NCBI GenBank assembly: GCA_963969495.1
Contig: OZ018321.1
Coordinates: 132,650,293-132,714,292, forward strand
Reading direction: 5' to 3'
Length of the DNA: 64,000 nt
Source of the DNA: Ceratothoa steindachneri
Taxonomy: Eukaryota > Arthropoda > Malacostraca > Isopoda > Cymothoidae
Shown here: piece after piece, positions 55,501 through 64,000 of the stretch
Numbering within the stretch: the stretch's first letter is position 1
How the letters are laid out: each line of letters begins with the position of its first letter
The notes under the pieces: model-generated
What the model was told of the DNA's origin: nothing
The model's input: the letters and a program-made list of their open reading frames with translations, nothing else
Databases searched by the model: none
Translations under genes and position numbers: made by a program

Positions 55501-55789
55501 TTACAATTATAAGACATGGCACTTTCGATGTCTGGATAATTCCTCTTTCTTCACATGGCAGAACCGCCCCCCCCTTCCCCCCCACACACTCACTATCCCC
55601 AAATGACATCTCAATCTCTCGTTCATACATTCATCAAATTGTGAAGTGATCTAAGTTTGAGAGTGTGTGTAAGACACAAAAGGGTGTGTGGGTAGATAGA
55701 CGAAAATAGACAAGTGTTGAAGAGAGAAAGTATTATGGGAGATTTATTAAGATGCTAGAGCCTGGTGATCAGGCCTATCGCTTTCAACA

Positions 55790-58717
55790 TTTTTTTTTTC
55801 GTTTGTTGTTTCCTTTGTTGTTTTTGTTATAATTTTTGTTATTATGGCGTTCAAGCCATTTGTCTTTAATAAAATTAATGCTCTTGCGTATGTAATGCGC
55901 ATTTGCTGCTGTTGTAATAAATTACTTTAAGTTTTGTGCTTAGTTTCTTTGTTTCTATTTATTTTGTAGTGAGTGTGCTTTTTGTGTCCTTTGTTTGTTC
56001 TTTCTTGAAGACTTGATCGGTGTAGATTAGTCTTCATCGGTGAATTTTTAGTCAATAGTTGGTGATTTTACATTGTTCAGGGTATTGTTTTCTTAATCGG
56101 TTTTTGCCAATATCTTTGGTTAAAAAACAATCCTTTTTATGCGTAGAACGGCACTTCATCTCCGCCAGCCAATAGGTTAGCGGAACTCAGAAATCTGGCG
56201 CGACTTATTGCTCTTTTGTTCTGGTTAATCATTTGAATGATTTCATTATTTATTTCTAGATTAACCTGCTCCTCAATATTCCTTGTAAGTTCATCGATGA
56301 CAATGTTAATTGTAGTTATCCCCACTTCACTCCTTAGCCTTTCTTCGCGTCTTCTATCTCGATACACAAGAGAGGGCGGAAGCGGGGTAGAGCAGCGTAG
56401 ATCTTACAAAGGCATTGTAGATCTTCTTCTTCTTGTTGCTCTGACTAAGATTTCTAAACATACGAGTATATAGAGACCTGACTGTGGCTGAGGCTTTAGA
56501 AATTCGATCTGAGGCTTGCTTCCTGTACCCGGATGAAGTAATTTTCATTCTGAGTACATTACACTCCGTGGTGTAGGGATAGCGCTTATCCCCTACCCTG
56601 ACATCAGAAAATAGCCTCCTGCCAATGAGGACTACCTTGAATTTCTCCTGTTAATTCTTATTTTTCATTGGGCCTCGTAGATGCTTAATCCTTCGATTTC
56701 TGCCGCGGTCATGCGAGCTTGCATAGGCGCATTCCTCCAAGGAAAAGTGATTATCTGGCTGAAATCATCGGCGTATTGAATATTGAGGTAATTGAGGTTT
56801 GTAGGGGCGAGGACATTTTCGGTGTAAATCGAGTAGAAAGTGAGAGACAGACACCTCCCTGCGGGAGGCACGCAGTGAGCGGAGACTTCGGTCCGTCCGT
56901 GCACCCTAAACTGATATACGCCGCCATCTCCATGACATAGTCACAGAGAGTTCTTTCTAAGTTTTCATTTGGGCCCAACCGTAGGATCTTGTACTGCATT
57001 CCTCATTGCCACACTTTATGAAACGCTTTTGATATAACCCCTAAAAACAATGTACACGTAACTCCTCTCCCGTTTGGCCTAGGATAGCTTTTCCGTGATG
57101 ACATTTATCGCCATCTGCGTACTTCGATTTTTACGAAATCCAAACTGGTAGGGGTTGTAAAGGAAATTCTTCCCCAGGTAAGAACTATTCTTTGGTTGTG
57201 GATCTTCTTGAAGAGCTTCCCACCAAATTCCAAGAGGGAAATTGGCCTGTAGCTCTCTCTCAACCGAACCTCGGGTCCTTTACCGTCCCTTGGCAAGAAA
57301 ATCCCTTTTTGCCGTTTTATAAGCATCTGGGAAGTATCCTGTGTTCAAACAGGCGTTAAAAATCCTTCTCATTCCCTCGATGACGTTGGCTGGTGCCTTT
57401 TCAAAGTTTAACTTTGTAAGCCCCGATTGTCCTGGAGAGTTTTGACTCAATAAGTGGAGCGCGCCAAGTAGTTCCTCTTCGGTAATGTCGGTGTCTCCGT
57501 CGCGCTGTCTATTCACCTGGTGGTGAGGGTGCGTCCTATGTATTTGGTCGTTAAACTCGTTTTTTTATATTGCTTCCGAACTCTTTATCATAATCTGTTT
57601 TCCTCTTCAGTTATACTGAAGATTCTTTCGCAATAACTTCGGAATATTTCATCGGTGTTCCTTTTTTATGTTTTTAGGTTTCCATCTTTTTTTAATATTT
57701 CAATCTTCTTCTTCCCAGCTGATCCTTTGAGATGGATGATTATATTCTAAAAATCGTTGGGAGATGCGTCGTGATCTAGGTTGTCGATCGCATCGTCCTA
57801 TCGTCTCCACTGTTGTTCGAAGATCAACTGGTTGAGTTCTTCTTTGATTTCTTTACTTCGCTCTATTGAGTGAATTGATGCGTTCCTGATGTTGATTTCA
57901 CACAGTAATTTCAGTTCACGGTATAAAGCCTTCATGTATTTAGTCCATCTATATGTTGAGATGGACTTGTACTCGGATTTAGGGAAACAAACTTTATCCG
58001 CGTTGACAAGGTGGTTATTTAGGTCGTCGAGTGACTCGTCGATCTCCTCGAGAATTGCTTCATCCAAGTTGGGCGGATGGTATGCCTGAAGGAAGCACGC
58101 GTACCGTGCCTAGTCTGCTTTTCTGTAGTTGTTTTTAAATACAGCTGGGACTTGTATATGGTTCGTGTTGATGGTAAGCAGAATCCCCATATGATCACTA
58201 CATGTTACCTGGACTGGTTCCATGTAGTAATTAAACGGTAGCTAACGATTGGACATATGTCTGGTTTTGTGGCACTCCCTCCTTTGACAAAGATGGGGAA
58301 GTCGGGGCCTATTCTTTGGAAAATATTTCAATCCAGCAAGATGTCTAGGCTTCTTCCGATAACGTTGAAGGCCCTGTAGCTGGACTCTCGGCATCTGGCG
58401 TTCAGTTCCCCTATTAATATAGTGGGAATTATTCTGCCAAATAGGCCAGTGAGAGAGTGTATAGGTAAAACCTCTCTCCTTGGCGGTTGGTATCAGCAGC
58501 AATCGCCAACTTTCCTATGTCGAGTTAGACCTCAATCGCGAAATAGGATTCATCCAGGTTTCTTATTTGCTTGTATTTTATCCCTTTCTTTATTGCAATG
58601 GTGGCACCGTCGAACCGCTCCTGCGAATAATTTGTGAGCAAGAATTCGCAATTCCATATCATTTCCGTATTCTACGTGTCATTCTATGTTCTGAAATTAA
58701 GATGATATCTGCATCTT
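55790..58717 (-). mobile_element. Jockey-like non-LTR retrotransposon ORF2 and 3' UTR, 5'-truncated
   Basis: On minus from 58717: endonuclease start DADIILISEHRMTRRIR, GELNARCRE (~58410) and GPDFPIFVKGGSATKPD (~58300). A linker with DEAILEEIDESLDDLNNHLV (58067 on) follows. RT: NSPGQSGLTKLNFEKAP (~57450), ESYRPISLLEFGGKLFKKI (~57260), DGPKSPLTA and YADDFSQII (~56790; intact YADD). The C-terminal helix-rich tail stops at 56137. The 3' UTR ends at a T tract (minus-strand A tail) at 55792-55800. There is no RNase H. Stops and frameshifts break the frame. At 58717/58718 it is abutted by I-clade LINE copy G, which probably inserted here. Confidence 0.85.
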
Positions 58718-60636
58718 TGGTGCTGCCGGAAGATGTTGTCACTACGCACTACGTGGACCACCTTTCGATCTCTTTTGGCGCGGCCCAGGTGCCAACTTTG
58801 GAGCGTCGACTCCAACAGGCATTGAAAGGCGTCTCTCGCTATGCCGAAGCGCACAGGTTTTGTTTTTCCTTGGCTAAGACTAAGGTGCTGCACTTCTGCC
58901 GCCATCCACGGCTCCACTCTGACCAAGACTTGTTTCTTAATGGGGTACGCCTGAAAGAGATTGAATCACACCGTTTCGTGGTCTTGGATATGACCGAAGC
59001 ATCACCTAGGAGGCTCATATTCGCAGCCTTAGGGTCTCTTGTACCCACGCCATGTAGATTTTCCGTTCCGTGACGTTCAGCGCTTGGAGAGCTGATAGAA
59101 ATAATACCTTACTTTTTTATCGATCCTTTGTTCGTTCAAAGCTCGACTAGGATGTTAGTTTTTTCATCCGCAGCTGAGCATGTATTGAGGAAGATGGACT
59201 CAATCCACCACACCGGCCTTTGTCTGGCGACCAGTACCTTCCACACTTCTCCCATGTGCACAGTGCATTATTAGCATGTACGCACGAGCCCAGTGCCGTC
59301 CTCAGTCGCCAACAGCTCTCACTGCATCCGCAGCTGATTTCGACGGTGCCTATGCCGCTGAGAGACGCCAGTCATACCCTAAGCCCTTTGTTTTTAGGGC
59401 TAGGAAACTCCTTCGAGCCAGGTATAACTCTCCGGCCGGTGGTGCCCCTGGTTCTGCCCAGGACGCCACCCTGGACGGTACCACATTTGGCTATTTGTCG
59501 CCACGCCTCTGCTCCCAAAGCTTCTACAGCGGCAGGAGTATTGCGTTCGACCTTTTTGGAGCACACCTTGTGTCACGCTGGAACCGTGCCAGTGTATACG
59601 GATGGCTCCAAGTCCAAAGAGGGGGTCGGCTTCCACGCCGTATCCCCTCTATTTGAAGTCAGCGGGGCTCTGCCAGGCACTGCGTCTGTCTTCACGGCTG
59701 TGCTGGTGACAATACACCACTTGGTACGGAAGATTACGCGACGTCTTCGGTTCAGAGACCAGATTGTGATCTATAGCACTCACAGAGCGCCCTGAATGCT
59801 CTTGGGGCATTGGAATATCTTCATCCCCTGGTTCGCGATATCCGTGAAGCCACGGTTTTGTCGAGCCGGGTGGAGGTCGAGATTATCTTCTGCTGGGTTT
59901 CTGGACATGTAGGAATTGCGGGGAATGAGCGCGCTGATGATGGCACCAAAGAGTCCGCGAGGACTCTGCGACCGGACCAGCGCTTCGCTCTTCCTCACAC
60001 CGACCTCATGGCAGGAATACGGGCAGCTCTTTGGACTGCTTGGCAAAGAAGATGGGAGACGGTCGAAGGGAATTTAAAGTTGCGTGTCATTGCTCCGCGA
60101 CTGTTCCCATGAACCTACCCCCCAATGCCGTGATGGCTTTAGATTTCTTTCTGTCGTCTCCGAATTAAACACACTCACGTGAGGAAGCACCATTTGATGG
60201 AGCGCTTGCCTGCACCCTACTGTGAAGACTGCGTTGTCCCACAGACTGTTCGGCACATTCTTGTTTAATGTCCCAGTCTGGGCGATCTTCGCGCACGTTA
60301 CGTGTCCCGATACCTGGATGGGCGGGGTCGCTACCAATTGTCCCTTGTACTCGGGACGAGTTCGTGCACATTGACTGGTGGACTTACCGACTTTTGGGGG
60401 GAGGCCGTCCTTCTGTCCTTTATTTAACTAGTTTTTTTTGTTGTTTTCTTTGTAGGTCGCACGTTTCTGCACCAGGGAAGAGGCGGACCTCCCCATTTTC
60501 CCTTTTTTATTCTTGTTGTTGTTTTTTTTCATATTCTTATTTTAAAATAGCCTAGTGTTAGGCTTTCTTGAGTGCTACAACTTGTGCCCAAGTGGGTAAT
60601 CGCCAGATGGGCCTCTAAAATTAAAAAAAAATTACA
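58718..60636 (+). mobile_element. I-clade LINE copy G, 5'-truncated
   Basis: Starts at a position equal to copy A ~24733 (GGTGCTGCCGGAAGATGTT) and ends GGTAATCGCCAGATGGGCC plus an A-rich tail at ~60618-60636. RT catalytic YVDD is mutated to YVDH (58758). RNase H keeps VPVYTDGSKSK (~59588) and AGNERADDGTKE (~59918), but the second Asp motif is frameshifted. The C2HC motif is CEDCVVPQTVRHILV, with the frame interrupted after it. Confidence 0.9.
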
Positions 60637-61920
60637 CAAAGCGGCGAAGCTAATACAAGGGAAAACCTTCGTAAAATACATGCTTGAGTTGCTTAAACCC
60701 AAATAAATTACGATGGCAATTTTCAGAAGTATTACCCCAGATAATGATCGATTATTGCGGTGGGATAGTTATACATGTTATGGTTCTCTCTTCCGTGAAA
60801 TATCCGTAGTTTAATGCTGGAATTCTCTTCCGTGGCCACGGAAGTCCCGACTTAATATTACAATATGATAGCTTCTTATATTTGTGTGCTGTCATTAAAT
60901 TTAAACTAAACATTAATATTTTAGTAAGAAAATGTTAACATATTGCAAAATTAATATTTATTATGCTCGAGTTGACATTATAAACCACACTCTTGTTCGC
61001 AACCATGGCCACGGATTTTTTTTACAACCTTAAAAACTGATCGAATTCCACCATTACCTACAGATGATTTAAACGGATACTACTACTTAAAATCTACCCT
61101 CCGCAACCTATTCTTCCACAAATTCAGATAGCACGACCATATTTCATCCTAGAATTTTATGAGGGAAGAGGATACTACTTGGGGAAGTATGAACAAAAAA
61201 CCCACAGTATAGACAAAAGGAGTAAGTTTCTGATCAAAAAAATGCCCTGGGAGATTAAATGAACACGCCCACAATTCATCGTTATTAAGAAGGACAAAAG
61301 ATAGAACTTACTTGCCTCAAGTCAGTGGTCATGCAGTTCGTGTGGATGAAGAGATTCTTTGGAGATCGATGTGAAGGCTGGCACTTGGCGTGGAGAGATG
61401 CTGGAAACTGAGCGAAAGAGGTTTGTGAATGACAGGAATCGCCTTTCTCGTGAGTGCCAAAAATAATAGACCACGAATGGGATGTGGTTGCTTGGTGTCC
61501 CGAGCATGGGGTTGCCGGGTGTCGCTGACTATGCCAGACCTCTCAAGATGGGTCTGATCTAGTTAGTACTCATCTGCCTAGGGAAAGGTCAGCAAAGTCT
61601 AGACTCTGCACGCACTGCCGCCTGCCGGGAATTTTACGCGTAGAGTGATTTTTTTATTATTTTTCCGTCCCCCTTGAGTATGATGGTGCTTTTTTTACTA
61701 CTTACCTAAGTAAATCTTGAGTTCATACAACAGAGTAACACGAACCATTTAATACGAGGCGATGCGTGCAAGCTTTTGACTTTCACCTATGACCCAACTT
61801 AGTACATTAATTATATTATTAATTAGCCCGCAGGATGGTACCCTGTGTAGCTTGTTACACTTGGTAATTGAGGGGTGCCGCACATCCCCCTGGCCTGAGT
61901 GCATATTAGAGAAGCTTTGT
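60637..61920. other. Unassigned
   Basis: AT-rich to 61200, including a CTTCCGTGGCCACGGAAG palindrome at 60830-60847. Then a more GC-balanced stretch (61300-61650) without a recognisable frame. Confidence 0.4.
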
Positions 61921-62300
61921 CACTGGGTTGAATGAGCTCTCAGATGGGGCCTGGGAAGGTTTTTGGTGCGCTTCCTCTTTGCTTCCTCTCAGCGCTATTA
62001 TTTATATTTTTTACTCAACGACAATCCCCTCAACCTTTTTTTTACCTGCATTTGGTACCAGGAAGAACAGTTCTCATCCGGACAGAGCAAATATTACATC
62101 TCCCTCAAGCATTTTCTACCCATACTTGCTACGAGTACCAAGAAGAACTGTTCTCACCCAGAGAGAGTGTAAATTAGGGACGCCCCATAACTGGGTTGAA
62201 TATAACCTTTTTACGGGGGCTTGAGAAGATGTTGGTGCGTTTCCTCCTCGCTACCTCTCAGCACTCCTTTTTCTTTACGACTATCTCCTCGACCCTCTAT
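61921..62300 (+). repeat. Direct ~110-bp repeats, probable LINE 5' UTR monomers
   Basis: 61921-62030 and 62186-62295 share ACTGGGTTGAAT, TTGGTGCG(C/T)TTCCTC, ACCTCTCAGC-like and TCCTCGACC-like landmarks in order. A second short pair, GAAGAACAGTTCTCATCC and GAAGAACTGTTCTCACCC, lies between them. They precede an I-clade-type ORF1, as the 5' UTR monomers precede ORF1 in copy A, but the sequence is a different subfamily. Confidence 0.55.
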
Positions 62301-62605
62301 CTAGGCTAAATAAACTGACTAGATAATTCATGCTGTGTCAAAAGAGAGGCTTCGAAACCACTATAAAAAAGGTCTAAGGCTGCAGGTTACAAGACCAGTC
62401 CTTTTGTAAGGCTGGACGTTGATGCGCGAAAAATGGGTATATCGGCTTTACCCCAATCACCATTTTCCTGCGTGTAGTGGGTTGCTGACGACCGGCCTTT
62501 CTATGTTATCGGGTGCTCGCCCGCCACTGTTTGTGGACGAGCTTTACTGTTTTTTTTTGCTGCTAGGCCAACTAGAATTCTCGGCTCCTGCCTCTGGGAC
62601 TGCCA

Positions 62606-64000
62606 CAATGAAGCGCACCAACAACCTTATTTTCTTTAGTGGTTACAAGTGTGGGAACGATTATAATTTGGTAGGTCTTTACCAACTTTCGCAAAATATC
62701 GAACTATCTTCCCTCTGTAAATCCTCGCCTTACCATAGTGTTGGGGCGGACGAGGAGCTGAGATACAACACCACTCTGACAGGAAGAGGGGCTCTCTTTT
62801 ACCTTTTAAAGGCGTCTAAAGGTATTCTCCTTTGTTACCTGGGAGCCACTTTTGAGCAGCTTCGCCATCAGCGGATAGGGCGCTTCTCACTCTCCTGAGT
62901 CCGCCCCAAAACAAGTTCCACCTCAGGTGACAGGGGTTCCAGAAGAATTGCAAGTAGATGGATGATCCCTTCCCCTACCTAGTGCCTATTTGACGAAAAA
63001 TTCTTCCCCTTCTCATGGAAAGGTCAGGCCAAAGCTGATACGTCTGGCATTAAGGCCACTTTTGAGGTGGAGGCAAGCGGGTTTACTCCCCTCCCTCCTA
63101 TCAAAGAATAAAAGGAAAAGTAAGAAGAAATCAAAGAAGAGTAGAAACTCCTCTGCCTCCGAGGCTGCTCCCGAAAGGGACGTGTGTCTGATGCCAAACA
63201 GGCGAGCAACCGGGCCAAGACCAACACATCCGACCCAGAGGCGCCCTCAAGGGGAAGGCCCAAACGAAGATCAAAGTCGCAAGTGCGCTGAGCGGAGCCT
63301 CGATTACGTCAGGGCTCCTCATTCAGAGATTACCTGGTGTTTTTTAGCGCCTTTTAGTTATTCGCTCCACTGATGGCATGTTGTTGGCCAAAGGGCACAT
63401 GCTCCACCAAAGGAGAGCTTCAGCTAGATTTAATGGTAGGGAACCGAAGGTGAGTCGTTTTATGGAAGGGAGCCATCCGATGAATGCGGCGGACCCTTCT
63501 GAGGCTGCAATTATTAGTGCTCTTCAGACATTCGGTGGCTCAACTGTGAGTGTGAAGCCGCACCTTACCATGACTTTCATGAAAGGAGTGGTCTATGTGA
63601 GGAAACTCGACCAATATCTCACCAGGGAGACTCATATTCGCAGACTTATGGTATCTTGTACCCGTGTTTGGACATTCTTCATTCCGTGACGTTTAGAACT
63701 TGGGGAGCTGATGGAGCAAGTCCCTTACTTTTCTATCGATTCTTTGTTTGTTCAAAGCTTGACTACGGAGGGAAGTTTTACGCATCCGCAACCGAGCGTG
63801 TATTGTGGAGGGTGGACTTGATCCACCACATGGGTCTCCACTTGACGACGGATGCCTTCCAAATGTCTTCAATTAAGAGCCTAATTGATCGAAGCCTATG
63901 AGATGCGTTTATTCTGCACCGTACACAGTGCATTATGCTTTTGTACGTGCGGACCTGGCGCCTCCCTTAGTCGCAAACCATCTGCTATCACTGCACCCGC
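62606..64000 (+). mobile_element. I-clade LINE internal-deletion derivative (runs off the window)
   Basis: ORF1 begins at an ATG at 62608 (MKRTNNLIFFSGYKCG). It continues, broken, through a Lys-rich segment (NKRKSKKKSKKSRNSSASE, ~63100) to the conserved HQRRASARFNGREPKVSRF and VSVKPHLTMTFMKGVVYVRK (~63545-63605), matching copy A ORF1 at 21470-21660. At ~63615 the sequence jumps to the ORF2 RT C-terminus (ETHIRRLMVSCTR, FYRFFVCSKLDYGGKFYASA), equal to copy A ~25015. The zinc knuckles, endonuclease and RT core (about 3.3 kb) are missing. Continues past the right edge. Confidence 0.85.

Overview
This window looks like repeat-rich, AT-rich arthropod genomic DNA. Reasons: short interstitial TTAGG/CCTAA arrays (the insect and arthropod telomere unit), very long (TA)n, (CT)n and (TG)n microsatellites, tRNA-derived SINE pieces, and a dense, nested set of decayed transposable elements of types common in arthropods. 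I found no host protein-coding gene I would defend, no rRNA or intact tRNA gene, no CRISPR and no bacterial operon. Almost every credible open reading frame is a broken piece of a transposon.

Layout. 0-5 kb: a 36-bp minisatellite, a duplicated ~280-bp block, and scraps of non-LTR retrotransposon ORF1. 5.1-6.2 kb, minus strand: the tail of an LTR-type element with an RNase H domain resembling hepadnaviral/DIRS-type RNase H, followed by a CRE-CRE-TATA promoter block. 6.2-11 kb: a CR1-like LINE tail, an I-clade LINE tail, a Penelope-like element (PLE) scrap, two inverted-repeat elements and microsatellites. 11.4-16.5 kb: a Ty3/Gypsy-type element with both LTRs, internally deleted, inserted in a tRNA-derived SINE. 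17.5-27.6 kb: a hAT (ZBED/FAM200-like) transposon expanded to ~10 kb by two tandem I-clade LINE copies. 28-34 kb: mostly unassigned AT-rich DNA with a SINE-like repeat and a decayed transposase-like gene of a conserved family of unknown function. 34-43 kb: a TIR element, then two I-clade LINEs joined head to head, one split by a TG...CA insertion with a 5-bp duplication and followed by a truncated tandem copy. 43-50 kb: a small cysteine-rich gene fragment, two PLE N-terminal fragments (one preceded by a hammerhead-ribozyme-like motif), polypyrimidine tracts and a second ORF1 family. 50-55 kb: two CR1-like pol remnants. 55-64 kb: a Jockey-like LINE (minus), I-clade LINE pieces and a deletion derivative running off the window.

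The I-clade LINE is the dominant family (eight copies or fragments with ORFs or 3' tails, plus one 5' UTR scrap). Its parts are tandem 5' UTR monomers, a gag-like ORF1 with CCHC knuckles, an ORF2 with AP-type endonuclease, reverse transcriptase, RNase H and a C-terminal C2HC motif, and a short 3' UTR ending in poly(A). Every copy carries stops, frameshifts or truncations. The structures most worth a second look are the PLE hammerhead-like motif, the unusual RNase H element, the repeated 'LINE plus truncated LINE directly after poly(A)' arrangement, the head-to-head LINE fusion, and the two uncharacterised protein families at 31.1-33.5 kb and 43.3-43.6 kb.
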